A stretch of DNA of 10,118 nt, taken from assembly GCF_021811875.1 (NCBI RefSeq), contig NZ_JAJBJD010000017.1:1-10118 (forward strand). Direction: 5' to 3'. Shown here in pieces: positions 1 through 9,364 of the stretch (the first letter of the stretch is position 1; each line of letters begins with the position of its first letter). Source of the DNA: Candidatus Bandiella numerosa. Lineage in GTDB: Bacteria > Pseudomonadota > Alphaproteobacteria > Rickettsiales > Midichloriaceae. The notes below the pieces were generated by a model that was not told the DNA's origin, did no database searches, and saw nothing but the letters and a program-made list of their open reading frames with translations. The translations under genes and the position numbers were made by a program.

Positions 1-120
1 AGCTCTCTCAGAGACTTTATCAAGAGATACAATCGAAAAACCAAGGCTTATTCCAAAGCCGCTGATATGGCTGAATTATCTGTGTATATACATTTCTTCT
101 TTGACGCTATATTTGCTTAG
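1..120 (+). CDS. IS1-type transposase, C-terminal fragment (cut by the window edge)
   Basis: Reading from base 1 in the first frame gives 39 residues and a TAG stop at 118-120. The piece contains LRDFIKRYNRKTKAYSK followed by a short hydrophobic tail. This matches the end of IS1-family (InsB-type DDE) transposases, where an LR..IKR..RKT..FSK block lies just before the C-terminus. The catalytic part lies outside the window, so intactness cannot be judged. The element's right end should lie within about the next 60 bases; the AT-rich stretch at 121-160, with TTATTAAC repeated in varied form, is a candidate, but without the left end no inverted repeat can be confirmed. It converges on petA, whose stop lies 60 bases beyond. 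The family call rests on a short motif. Confidence 0.65.
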   Translation, partial: SSLRDFIKRYNRKTKAYSKAADMAELSVYIHFFFDAIFA

Positions 121-180
121 CAATGCCAATTATTAACTTATTAACAGAGGCCAATATGTATGCAAAAAATTTTAATATCC

Positions 181-741
181 TTACCCTATTCTTATTTTAG
201 TATCGCTAATAAATTCATACGGTGGAATCGCTAAATTTTTAGGAGCTGGCCCTTTTCTAATTCTTCCAGAACTATCATAATGCGAACCATGGCAAGGACA
301 AAACCATCCACCAAATTCTCCTTTATTTCCAATAGGAACACATCCTAAGTGAGTACATATTCCAATTGTGATTAACCACTGCGCTTTACCTGCTTTCACC
401 CTATCCTTGTCACTTTGTGGATCTCTTAGCTCTGATAAATTCACATCTTCTGCTTCTTTTATTTCTTCTTCAGTTCTATTAGTAACAAAAATAGGCTTAC
501 CCCTCCACATCACTGTGTGAGTCTCTCCTTTCTTGATATTTGATAAATTAACTTCAGTACTTCCAGCTGCAAGGACTCCTTTATCTGGCTTTAAAGAAGT
601 AACAATAGGTATCGTAGCTGCAACTGCACCTACACTTGCAACCGCAACTGCACTCATAACAAAAAAATCCCTTCTGGAGGACTTATCTTTGTCATCAATA
701 TTATTTTCTGAATTTATTTTTTTTGGTTTATTATCTATCAT
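181..741 (-). CDS. petA: Ubiquinol-cytochrome c reductase Rieske iron-sulfur subunit
   Basis: This is the Rieske subunit of the cytochrome bc1 complex (complex III). It passes electrons from ubiquinol to cytochrome c1 on the periplasmic side of the inner membrane. At 186 residues it has the usual bacterial length. Residues 22-27 (SRRDFF) form a twin-arginine export signal leading into one membrane anchor at about 28-50. The 2Fe-2S ligands are visible in CTHLGC (C129, H131) and CPCHGS (C148, H151), with C134 and C150 as the structural disulfide pair. The GPAP loop at 164-167 is intact, so the protein looks functional. The start is supported by a GAGG ribosome-binding site that overlaps the ispA stop codon (TGAGG, only 3 bases before ATG), which suggests translational coupling. 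It is the last gene of a ligA-ispA-petA operon. petB and petC, the usual downstream partners, do not follow before the IS1 remnant. Confidence 0.97.
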   Translation of the reverse strand: MIDNKPKKINSENNIDDKDKSSRRDFFVMSAVAVASVGAVAATIPIVTSLKPDKGVLAAGSTEVNLSNIKKGETHTVMWRGKPIFVTNRTEEEIKEAEDVNLSELRDPQSDKDRVKAGKAQWLITIGICTHLGCVPIGNKGEFGGWFCPCHGSHYDSSGRIRKGPAPKNLAIPPYEFISDTKIRIG

Positions 742-746
742 ATACC

Positions 747-1589
747 TCAGTTACTTAAATACGACCTGAATAAATAGCTTGTAAAATCCTTAAGCAATAA
801 TGACTTACTATCAAAAATATCTAAATGTTTCAATGACTCATTTACTAACTCCTTTAATAAATCTTGCCCACCATCATTTTCATTGTCTTCAATATCGTCT
901 TTTATCTGATACGCTAAACCTAATTTTTGAGCAAACAAAGCCAATATATCAATATCTTTGCTGTTAGCATTATTCATCATTGCTGAAAATTTACAGGAAG
1001 CGATAAATAAATTTGAGGTCTTTAAAATCCTTGTCCTTTTTAACTCTTCCGCACTATATTTTTGCACCTTACAATTTAAATCCAAAATTTGTCCCAGCAA
1101 TATGCCTTTAAATCCAATCAGCTTCGCCATTTCGTTAAATATATGAAGCTGAACCTTTGGATCAATAGAAGTATTATTGTCTGACGAAAGAATTTCAAAT
1201 GCAAGCGTAAGTAGCGCATCTCCAGTTAGAATTGCTGTAGATTCTTCAAATTTCTTGTGGCAAGATAAACGCCCTCTTCTGTAGTCATCATTATCCATAG
1301 CAGGCAGGTCATCATGAATTAGAGTATAGGTATGAATCACTTCTATAGCTGTAGCTAAATCAATAACATACTGTGGTATAGTTGTAGAATATATGGAATT
1401 TGTTGCAAAAACTAAAAATGGTCTGATCATTTTTCCATCACCAAGCAGCATATAGTTCATTGCATCAATAAGAATATTTTGCTCAACTTCAAGATCTTTT
1501 AGCAAAATTTTTGATATCCTATTTTGTACAATATCGGACGTTATTTTTAAATTGTACTCAATCCCAAGATTTTTATCCAATTTATTCAT
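747..1589 (-). CDS. ispA: Polyprenyl synthetase, probable (2E,6E)-farnesyl diphosphate synthase
   Basis: It condenses isopentenyl diphosphate with allylic diphosphates, probably to make C15 farnesyl diphosphate for undecaprenyl carriers and the ubiquinone side chain. The first Asp-rich motif is DDLPAMD at D93-D99, followed by R104-R105. The second is DDIED at 231-235. The GK..RP diphosphate-binding motif is at 52-57. A tyrosine (Y88) five residues before the first motif is the pattern linked to a C15 product in bacterial type II enzymes. The 280-residue protein is short. Only about 50 residues follow the second Asp motif, where the E. coli enzyme has roughly 75, and the Gly/Lys-rich stretch ending in KxTY is not recognisable (see findings). 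The gene starts 2 bases after the ligA stop and ends 5 bases before petA, so it should be co-transcribed with both. I see no strong Shine-Dalgarno sequence. The family is certain; the chain length is inferred. Confidence 0.9.
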   Translation of the reverse strand: MNKLDKNLGIEYNLKITSDIVQNRISKILLKDLEVEQNILIDAMNYMLLGDGKMIRPFLVFATNSIYSTTIPQYVIDLATAIEVIHTYTLIHDDLPAMDNDDYRRGRLSCHKKFEESTAILTGDALLTLAFEILSSDNNTSIDPKVQLHIFNEMAKLIGFKGILLGQILDLNCKVQKYSAEELKRTRILKTSNLFIASCKFSAMMNNANSKDIDILALFAQKLGLAYQIKDDIEDNENDGGQDLLKELVNESLKHLDIFDSKSLLLKDFTSYLFRSYLSN

Positions 1590-1591
1590 AA

Positions 1592-3655
<2,064 letters not shown>

Positions 3656-3662
3656 TTAATTA

Positions 3663-3691
3663 TTTATAAAAGAACACGACCACAATATCAA
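3663..3691 (-). promoter_or_regulatory. Sigma70-type promoter of the ligA-ispA-petA operon
   Basis: On the minus strand TTGATA (3691-3686) and TATAAA (3668-3663) are separated by exactly 17 bases. Each box matches the sigma70 consensus at five of six positions. Transcription would start near 3656, giving a leader of about 28 bases before the ligA ATG. It lies in the 121-base gap between the COQ9-family gene and ligA. I see no convincing terminator hairpin in that gap, so read-through from the upstream gene is possible. Predicted from sequence only. Confidence 0.6.
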
Positions 3692-3749
3692 TCATATCAT
3701 CCCTAAAATAAGTTTCACAGTAAATTAAATAGCATTATCATCATCACAA

Positions 3750-4340
3750 TTAGCTTGAAAATTGCTTGATCTTCTTTGCCACTTTCCCAGTTAAAATTAA
3801 TTTTCTATTTAAAAAATCATGCGTACTTTCATAATTTGTTGACTCATCAGAAAGCCAATACAATAACGTAGCCCAATATACGCCAGTCAAAAGGCCTCTT
3901 TTGGTATAATAATTAAAATCTGTAGACTTGTCATTCCCAGCGGTACGCCAAATTAAATTCATGCTCTTCCACGTATAAGGGTATAATTTTAGGTGATTCC
4001 AAGGCATAGAATAAAAAGCAATAATCTTAGGTATAATTATTTTATATTTATCTAAAATCTCAAATCTAATCTTCAGAGATTCAAAAATTCTAGAGGTAAT
4101 GCTTTTAACTTCACTTAACTCGTTCTTTATTCTCTCAACCATTATTTCATCAATATAATCTCTGAATACTTCAAGAAATTCAGCCCTACCATTTGGAAAT
4201 AATAAGCTTGCATATTCACTTTGCAGCCCTATGTTTTTGCATGCTTTTGAAATTATATTGATATCAAATGCTTCATAAGGTAATATCTCAATTACCGAAA
4301 ACAGTACATCATTTTTAAGTTGCTTGATGTTCTCTGTCAT
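3750..4340 (-). CDS. COQ9-family ubiquinone biosynthesis protein
   Basis: COQ9-family proteins have a TetR-like fold. In eukaryotes they bind isoprenoid lipids and assist the COQ7 hydroxylation step of ubiquinone synthesis; alphaproteobacterial members are presumed to act similarly. The protein has 196 residues. The signature lies in the second half: W131, then AGNDKSTDFNYYTKRGLL (134-151), VYWATLLYW (154-162) and SDES, ending with an FLNRKL motif (176-181). The N-terminal half is mostly helical and carries the PYEAFDINIISKAC stretch typical of the family. The frame stays open upstream to 4526, but that extension runs antisense through the start of map and resembles no COQ9 N-terminus. The ATG at 4340 gives the expected length. 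In many alphaproteobacteria this gene is divergent from rpsU; here the divergent neighbour is map. The Rieske gene in the next operon fits a ubiquinone-using respiratory chain. Confidence 0.88.
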   Translation of the reverse strand: MTENIKQLKNDVLFSVIEILPYEAFDINIISKACKNIGLQSEYASLLFPNGRAEFLEVFRDYIDEIMVERIKNELSEVKSITSRIFESLKIRFEILDKYKIIIPKIIAFYSMPWNHLKLYPYTWKSMNLIWRTAGNDKSTDFNYYTKRGLLTGVYWATLLYWLSDESTNYESTHDFLNRKLILTGKVAKKIKQFSS

Positions 4341-4372
4341 AAGGCTCGTAATTTTTAATTGATGAATATCAC

Positions 4373-4378
4373 TATAAT
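4373..4378 (+). promoter_or_regulatory. Candidate -10 box for the map-holA-mraY operon
   Basis: A perfect TATAAT ends 8 bases before the map ATG. No good -35 box lies 16-18 bases upstream (the sequence there is AT-only). Transcription would start at about 4384-4386, leaving a leader of at most a few bases, so the map mRNA may be leaderless. This fits the lack of a Shine-Dalgarno sequence before the start codon. Support is limited to the single box and its position. Confidence 0.4.
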
Positions 4379-4402
4379 AAGTAATAATGAAAGAGAATCC
4401 AA
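4374..4402 (-). promoter_or_regulatory. Candidate promoter of the COQ9-family gene, overlapping the map -10 box
   Basis: On the minus strand TTGGAT (4402-4397) and TATTAT (4379-4374) are 17 bases apart. The -10 box matches at five of six positions; the -35 box matches only in TTG. The -10 box shares five bases with the opposite-strand TATAAT, so the two divergent genes may use one bidirectional element. Transcription would start near 4367, giving a leader of about 27 bases. The -35 box lies inside the map coding sequence. Confidence 0.35.
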
Positions 4403-5190
4403 GTATTATAATCCATAATGAGGAAGATTTTAAATCAATGAGAAAAGCAGGAAATCTAGCTGCTTCCATACTTGATTTTATAACAGATTTTGTAAAACCT
4501 GGAATCACCACTGATGAATTAAACACTTTGTGTCATGACAAAATTGTTGAAAATGGCGCTATTCCTGCTCCCTTACATTACAGAGGATTCCCAAAATCAA
4601 TTTGCACTTCAGTTAACCACGTTGTATGCCATGGTATCCCTGGAGAAAAAAAACTACATGAAGGCGATATAGTAAACATCGATGTAACGGTCATTTTAAA
4701 TGGCTGGCATGGAGACACAAGCAGGATGTTTTACGTAGGAAAAAAAATTCCAATTAAGTCAAAAAGAGTAGTTGAAGTCACTTATGAAGCGATGATGAGG
4801 GCTATTGAAATTGTAAAGCCTGGCATTCCTCTTTATGAAATTGGTAGGGTAATAGAGGATTATATTAAAAAATTCGGTTACTCAGCAGTGAGAGAATATT
4901 GTGGTCATGGGATTGGCAGAGATTTCCATACCTCACCAAGTATTTTGCATTATTATGACGAGAAAAACGACCTAGAATTAAAAAAAGGTATGTTTTTTAC
5001 AATTGAACCAATGATCAACACTGGGGGGTGGCAAACCAAAATACTTGATGATGGATGGACCGTTATTACTAAAGATAATTCGCTCTCTGCCCAATTTGAA
5101 CATACGATTGGGGTCACTGATGACGGCTATGAGATTTTTACAAAATCTCAAAAAAATCTGCACTTTCCACCATACAATTTAAAAAAATGA
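4387..5190 (+). CDS. map: Type I methionine aminopeptidase
   Basis: It removes the N-terminal methionine from new proteins in the cytoplasm and needs two metal ions. All five metal ligands are present: D99 and D110 (in NIDV and HGDTSRMF), H174 (CGHGIGRDFH), E207 (FTIEPMI) and E238 (QFEHTIGVT). The substrate-contact histidines H82 and H181 are also there. The 267 residues agree with the compact type I form, with no N-terminal extension. The start is chosen because the family opens with an I.I...EDF..MRKAG pattern, which begins only a few residues after this ATG. An internal ATG before RKAG, preceded by AGGAAG, would remove it. No Shine-Dalgarno precedes the chosen start and a TATAAT lies 8 bases upstream, so the transcript may be leaderless. 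Its stop codon overlaps the holA start (ATGA). Confidence 0.97.
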   Translation: MKENPSIIIHNEEDFKSMRKAGNLAASILDFITDFVKPGITTDELNTLCHDKIVENGAIPAPLHYRGFPKSICTSVNHVVCHGIPGEKKLHEGDIVNIDVTVILNGWHGDTSRMFYVGKKIPIKSKRVVEVTYEAMMRAIEIVKPGIPLYEIGRVIEDYIKKFGYSAVREYCGHGIGRDFHTSPSILHYYDEKNDLELKKGMFFTIEPMINTGGWQTKILDDGWTVITKDNSLSAQFEHTIGVTDDGYEIFTKSQKNLHFPPYNLKK

Positions 5191-6185
5191 ATATTAATTT
5201 TAAGCAATTAAATTTTTATTTACAGAACAATGCATCGCATTTAAATTTTTTTCTCATTGGGGATGATTTTGGTCAAGTAATTTACATTACTGAAACCCTA
5301 TTAAAAACTTACTTTGATAATAAAGAGCGTCATATTGAAAAAATTGAATATAGTACCTTACAAAAGGACCATTCATTACTACAAAATCATATGCAATCTC
5401 TCCAATTGTTTTCTGAAAAAAAGGCTATAATTATTAAAAATGTCGGAAGTACTTTTAAAAAGGAGATAATTGAAATCATTAAAAATAACAATAACAAATT
5501 TTTATTAGTTATCCAGGCAGAAAATCTTAAAAAAACATCTAAAACTTATAAAGATTTTGAATCAATTGGTAAATTTTGCTTTATCAATTGTTATAAATTG
5601 GACCTATATGCAACAATACATTTCATAGAAACATTTTTAAGAAACCATGAGATTAAATTTGATACCGAAATAGTGAACATAATCGCTAATTCTTTACCAG
5701 ATAATCTGCTATTGATTAACAATGAATTAGAAAAATTAGTACAATATTTAGGACACGAAAAAGAATTAACGGTAGAAATTGTGCAGGATGTCATCTCAGG
5801 AACAAAAGAGCTTGTCTATATCAACATATGTCATGCTCTAATTTTTAAGGACAAGAATGGTTTATTGGAACAACTTGAGAGAATTCAAGATACAAACTTT
5901 ATTAGTATGATCAGAATTATTCAAAGCTATTTTAGCAAAGTGCTATTCATAAAAAGCAAAGAAAAATATGAAAATAAAAAAGTTGATTTTATAATTAATA
6001 GTATGTTGCCTCCAATTTTCTTTAAAGAAAAAAAGATTTTTTTAGATATTTGCAATAAAATTAGCCTCAAAAAGGCGCTAAATTTTATGGAGGAGCTTAC
6101 AGAGCTTGAACTAAATTGCAAAAAATCTTTTGCCTCTAATTCACATTTTATTTTTAACCAGTATTTAATCCAAAAAGTTCAATAG
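5187..6185 (+). CDS. holA: DNA polymerase III delta subunit
   Basis: Delta is the clamp-loader subunit that opens the DnaN sliding clamp. The 332 residues match the usual length. The N-terminal AAA+-like domain begins with a hydrophobic strand and FFLIGDDFGQV (about 21-31), where other HolA proteins have FYGPDxGLV. No Walker A motif is seen, as expected for delta, which does not bind ATP. Next come a strand ending in KKAIIIKNVG (about 77-86) and FLLVIQAENLKKTSK (about 104-118), the usual delta segment, then the helical SLPDNLLLINNELEKLVQYLG region (about 167-187), matching the family's GxDxxxxxxELEKL block. The C-terminal third is a helical collar domain. The sequence is lysine-rich and diverged, as is usual for HolA in AT-rich genomes. 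It overlaps map by 4 bases and ends 4 bases before mraY, so translation is probably coupled. Confidence 0.9.
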   Translation: MNINFKQLNFYLQNNASHLNFFLIGDDFGQVIYITETLLKTYFDNKERHIEKIEYSTLQKDHSLLQNHMQSLQLFSEKKAIIIKNVGSTFKKEIIEIIKNNNNKFLLVIQAENLKKTSKTYKDFESIGKFCFINCYKLDLYATIHFIETFLRNHEIKFDTEIVNIIANSLPDNLLLINNELEKLVQYLGHEKELTVEIVQDVISGTKELVYINICHALIFKDKNGLLEQLERIQDTNFISMIRIIQSYFSKVLFIKSKEKYENKKVDFIINSMLPPIFFKEKKIFLDICNKISLKKALNFMEELTELELNCKKSFASNSHFIFNQYLIQKVQ

Positions 6186-6189
6186 TAAT

Positions 6190-7278
6190 ATGTTTCCAAT
6201 TTTAGCCGAGTTCTTTGTTAAGTATTTTTCTTTTTTTAATATATTTAAATATATTACCTTTAGAAGTGGAGGAGCACTCTTCACAGCATTTTTAATAATG
6301 TTAATTTATGGAGACAAATTTATAAACTACCTCTCATCGATACAAAAAAATGGTCAACCAATTAGAGATTATGGTCCCGCAAATCACTCTATTACTAAAA
6401 AAGGAACTCCTTGCATGGGAGGTATTTTGATCATAACTGCCATAATAATTTCGACATTTTTATGGGCTAATATAAAAAACTTATACATTTTGCTGTTAGG
6501 TTTTATTCTTATCGCTTTTGGGATTATAGGCGGAATTGATGATTACAAAAAACTAAAGCATAACAACTCCAAGGGGATGCCCGCTAAATTCAAATTTTTT
6601 CTACAATTTATTTTCAGCGCCATTGCAATTGCTTTCATCAGCTATCTAAGTGCGGATGGTCAATCAACAACCTTAGTATTTCCATTTTTTAAAAACTTAG
6701 CAATTGATTTAGGCATATTTTACTTTATATTTGGAATTTGTGTAATAACTGGAACATCAAATGCCGTTAATCTCACCGATGGATTGGACGGCTTGGCTAT
6801 TGGTCCGATTATAATATCTTCAGCTTTTTTTGCAATTATTGCATACCTAGTTGGTAATATTGTTTTTGCTAATTACTTAAAGCTTATATATATAAAAAAT
6901 GCTGGTGAAATGGCAATTTTTTGCTCCTCAATGATAGGTGCAGGACTGGGGTTTTTATGGTATAATGCGCCACCAGCGAGAGTTTTTATGGGTGATACTG
7001 GCAGCTTAGCCCTTGGAGCAGTAATTGGTACTATAAGTGTTATTACAAAAAATGAATTGATTTTATTTATCACTGGTTTTGTTTTTGTTTTTGAGGCAAT
7101 TTCTGTAATATTGCAAGTTGGCTCATTTAAACTACGGGGAAAAAGGATATTCAAAATGGCACCAATCCATCACCATTTTGAAAAGGTAGGGTGGTCTGAA
7201 TCAACCATTGTTATCAGATTTTGGATTATAGCAATTATATTTGCACTTATAGGACTCTCCAGCTTAAAAATTAGATGA
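6190..7278 (+). CDS. mraY: Phospho-N-acetylmuramoyl-pentapeptide transferase (lipid I synthase)
   Basis: MraY is an inner-membrane enzyme that transfers phospho-MurNAc-pentapeptide from UDP to undecaprenyl phosphate, making lipid I. At 362 residues with about ten hydrophobic segments it has the family's normal form. The N-terminus reads FNIFKYITFRSGGALFTAF (about 17-35), the MraY signature. Conserved catalytic regions are D117-D118 in GGIDDYKK, D197 and D200 in NLTDGLDGLA, D269 in FMGDTGSLALG, and the triple histidine H327-H329 in PIHHHFEKVGWSE. All look intact. It usually sits among mur/fts genes; here it closes a map-holA-mraY operon, 4 bases after the holA stop. No Shine-Dalgarno is visible. 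It ends 34 bases before the convergent stop at 7313, and I see no convincing terminator hairpin there. It implies at least a partial peptidoglycan precursor pathway. Confidence 0.98.
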   Translation: MFPILAEFFVKYFSFFNIFKYITFRSGGALFTAFLIMLIYGDKFINYLSSIQKNGQPIRDYGPANHSITKKGTPCMGGILIITAIIISTFLWANIKNLYILLLGFILIAFGIIGGIDDYKKLKHNNSKGMPAKFKFFLQFIFSAIAIAFISYLSADGQSTTLVFPFFKNLAIDLGIFYFIFGICVITGTSNAVNLTDGLDGLAIGPIIISSAFFAIIAYLVGNIVFANYLKLIYIKNAGEMAIFCSSMIGAGLGFLWYNAPPARVFMGDTGSLALGAVIGTISVITKNELILFITGFVFVFEAISVILQVGSFKLRGKRIFKMAPIHHHFEKVGWSESTIVIRFWIIAIIFALIGLSSLKIR

Positions 7279-7312
7279 AGATAAAAAATCTCCCACCTTA
7301 TATACGGATCTA

Positions 7313-8104
7313 CTATTTCAATAATTTTATAGCAAAATTCAATAACAACAGAAAATTTGCGAACATAAAAATAGAAAAAACGATATTTAAATATTTTGTT
7401 GCTTTTAACATAATGTGCTGCCCAAAATAGCTTACTATAAACAAAGCTGGAAAAGTACCCAAGCCAAAGCAAAACATTGAGAAAAAAGATATTAAGAAGT
7501 TTTGAGAATATGACGCTGTGATCATAATTGCACTTATTACTAAACCGCATGGTATCAGCCCTAAAATCATACCCATAAATAATCCTTGAATTCCGAAAGG
7601 ATTTAAACTTAATTTACTTATTATACTGGTTATATAGCTTTCTAAAAATTTAAAATGCTTTGATACCTTGTTGAAAAAAGAAACTTGTTTTATTTTTTCA
7701 ATTTTTATAACAGAAATTTTTAAGCAGATAAAAGCAGCGAAAATAAGTATAACTCCCGTAATATTTTTAAATATTATACTATCGCTAAATGAACTTGATA
7801 AATATTTTGCAAGCAGTGCTAAAATTCCATAAGTCATTGCTTTGCCTAAGTAATATGGAAGTGATAACGCACAATTAAACTTATTAAAATTGTTCAATTG
7901 ATCTTTTTTTAAATGCATTAATCTCATATTCATCTGCCCCAGAGCTATGGGACCACACATACCTACACAATGTGTAAAACTACCCATAATTCCATAAACA
8001 AACATAGCGCATATAATCGATATACCACTGATTCCTAGTATATCAGAATCCAATATATACTGCACAAATACATTTTGGGGTTCATGAGAATGGTGACATG
8101 TCAT
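7313..8104 (-). CDS. SafE/TauE-like membrane protein (UreH-like, DsbD_2-type domain)
   Basis: A 263-residue inner-membrane protein with about six hydrophobic segments (roughly 24-44, 83-104, 113-134, 172-196, 202-226, 238-258). Two motifs place it in the SafE/UreH-type group, often annotated as sulfite exporter TauE/SafE: HCVGMCGP at 45-52 in the first membrane segment and LIPCGLV at 183-189 in a later one. The two halves have the related-repeat arrangement of that family. The substrate is not known from sequence; relatives have been linked to metal handling, cytochrome maturation or sulfur-compound export. The soluble N-terminus begins MTCHHSHE, a small Cys/His cluster that could bind metal (inference). 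It lies 7 bases after the bamB-like gene and is probably co-transcribed with it. No Shine-Dalgarno is clear. The family is well supported; the function is open. Confidence 0.8.
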   Translation of the reverse strand: MTCHHSHEPQNVFVQYILDSDILGISGISIICAMFVYGIMGSFTHCVGMCGPIALGQMNMRLMHLKKDQLNNFNKFNCALSLPYYLGKAMTYGILALLAKYLSSSFSDSIIFKNITGVILIFAAFICLKISVIKIEKIKQVSFFNKVSKHFKFLESYITSIISKLSLNPFGIQGLFMGMILGLIPCGLVISAIMITASYSQNFLISFFSMFCFGLGTFPALFIVSYFGQHIMLKATKYLNIVFSIFMFANFLLLLNFAIKLLK

Positions 8105-8111
8105 AAATTTA

Positions 8112-9317
8112 TCAAGAAATTACGTATATTTTCTCTCCAGCATTAATTGGTGAAATATATGAACCCTTCCCTACTTTATACTTAACATTGCTGAAATCCC
8201 CTGTGACCTTAAAGGTAAGCATCTCTCCCTTAGAGCTAGAAATGTATATTAGATTATTTGTTGCAATTGGCGAATTCCAGTATCGATTTTTTCTTTTTTC
8301 CTTTTCGTCTAAATAATCTATAAGCTTAGCTTTCCAAATGTTATGCCCAGTTTTTAGATCGATTGCTAAAAAAGTATCTTTATCATCAATTGCATAAGCA
8401 ATGTTATTATGTATATGGATTGGCCTATCGATATTGTACTTTTCTCTCCAAACAACTTCTTTATTTAATAAATTTAATTTTGATAAATATCCACCTGGTG
8501 TATAAAAATACAGGAAATTATCCACTGCAAGAGGCTGATACACCGAAATTTTAACATCATTTAAAATATTCTCGAAAGAAATATTTTCATCATCAAAATT
8601 CCATTCTTCAAAACCTGTGCGCTTGTTTATAATACTGATAGCTCCATTACCATCTTGCATTATTATTACATTTTTATAAATTACCGGAGAAACAACATTA
8701 ACCACGCTCACTCCATCATTAATCCCTGCTTTATACCACAAAATAGCACCATTTTTTGCATTGATGGAGTACATTCCATTATTTAAGGTTTGTAAATAAA
8801 GCGTTCCTTCTTCCAAAACAGGATATGCTCTCACTATCTCCTGTAACTTTTGCTCCCAAATCAACTTTCCAGTTTTACTATCTAAACAACTTATAAAGTC
8901 TGAACCAAAAGAAGCATAAATTCTATCTTTCTCTTGCAAAAGTCCGCCGTTTAGATAATTAGCATAAAAAATGAATTTGCTCCCTGCTTGCTTATTTTTC
9001 CAAGTAATTTTGTTATTAGCAATATTGATCCTTGATATAACCCCATTTCTATTCATACCTATATAATAGTCTTTTCCAATAATCGGTTGCGCCACTAAAG
9101 GCAATCTTAAAGAATTATCTATATACACTATCTCGTAATTGCCATTACTTGTTACATTTTTGTCAATTTCTGTATTATTTAGGTAGTTAGAATACTGCCA
9201 CAGCACTATATCATCATGATTACTGTTTATTTTCTTATTATTAACGCAAGCAGATATAGGTAAAAGCAGAGCTAAAAAAATTATAAATTTTTTAACCAAC
9301 GGTGTGTAATTATACAT
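8112..9317 (-). CDS. bamB: BamB-like lipoprotein with PQQ-type beta-propeller repeats
   Basis: A 401-residue secreted lipoprotein. The N-terminus has lysines at 9-10, a hydrophobic stretch (11-20) and the lipobox ISAC with lipidated C24. The next residue is not Asp, which fits outer-membrane sorting. The rest is built of beta-propeller blades ending in a Gly...Trp motif, with tryptophans at about 106, 154, 194, 239, 290 and 328, each following an I.G.L...D.KTG-like turn (for example LDSKTGKLIW at 145-154). This is the PQQ-like repeat architecture of BamB, the scaffold lipoprotein of the BAM outer-membrane assembly complex. The PQQ-enzyme active site is not evident, so a dehydrogenase is unlikely. 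In gammaproteobacteria bamB often lies next to der; here the partner is the SafE-like gene 7 bases downstream. The architecture is secure; BamB function is inferred and any other propeller lipoprotein is possible. Confidence 0.75.
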   Translation of the reverse strand: MYNYTPLVKKFIIFLALLLPISACVNNKKINSNHDDIVLWQYSNYLNNTEIDKNVTSNGNYEIVYIDNSLRLPLVAQPIIGKDYYIGMNRNGVISRINIANNKITWKNKQAGSKFIFYANYLNGGLLQEKDRIYASFGSDFISCLDSKTGKLIWEQKLQEIVRAYPVLEEGTLYLQTLNNGMYSINAKNGAILWYKAGINDGVSVVNVVSPVIYKNVIIMQDGNGAISIINKRTGFEEWNFDDENISFENILNDVKISVYQPLAVDNFLYFYTPGGYLSKLNLLNKEVVWREKYNIDRPIHIHNNIAYAIDDKDTFLAIDLKTGHNIWKAKLIDYLDEKEKRKNRYWNSPIATNNLIYISSSKGEMLTFKVTGDFSNVKYKVGKGSYISPINAGEKIYVIS

Positions 9318-9330
9318 AAATTTATTTGTA

Positions 9331-9349
9331 GCAAATTTGTGGCAAATTT
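9331..9349. repeat. Tandem GCAAATTT repeat, 11-base spacing, upstream of bamB
   Basis: GCAAATTT occurs at 9331-9338 and again at 9342-9349, one helical turn apart. The first copy contains the palindrome CAAATTTG (9332-9339). It lies in the predicted leader of the bamB-like gene, so it could be a small protein-binding site on the DNA. In such AT-rich sequence chance is also plausible. Confidence 0.3.
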
Positions 9350-9364
9350 ATATTATTAATGAAC

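Noticed and set aside
533..769. A 78-codon + strand frame over the petA N-terminus
   Set aside because: It is antisense to the twin-arginine signal and membrane anchor of petA; its hydrophobicity mirrors the opposite-strand codons.
4341..4526. A 62-codon N-terminal extension of the COQ9-family gene
   Set aside because: It runs antisense through the promoter and first 46 codons of map, does not resemble COQ9 N-termini, and the ATG at 4340 gives the normal family length.
6873..7154. A 93-codon minus-strand frame inside mraY
   Set aside because: It is an antisense shadow of the conserved MraY catalytic region with no features of its own.
7279..7339. A terminator between the convergent mraY and SafE-like genes
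   Set aside because: Only AT-only inverted repeats such as AATTTT-ATAGC-AAAATT (7323-7339) and a 4-base-pair AGAT/ATCT hairpin are present; none has a GC stem followed by a T run.
7170..7550. A 126-codon minus-strand frame across the mraY end and the SafE-like gene
   Set aside because: It overlaps two well-supported genes, is not similar to any known family, and arises from AT-rich low-stop sequence.
9361..9364. GAAC as the IS91 target tetranucleotide marking the element's end
   Set aside because: A four-base match is expected by chance in this length, and no second copy or empty site is available to support it.
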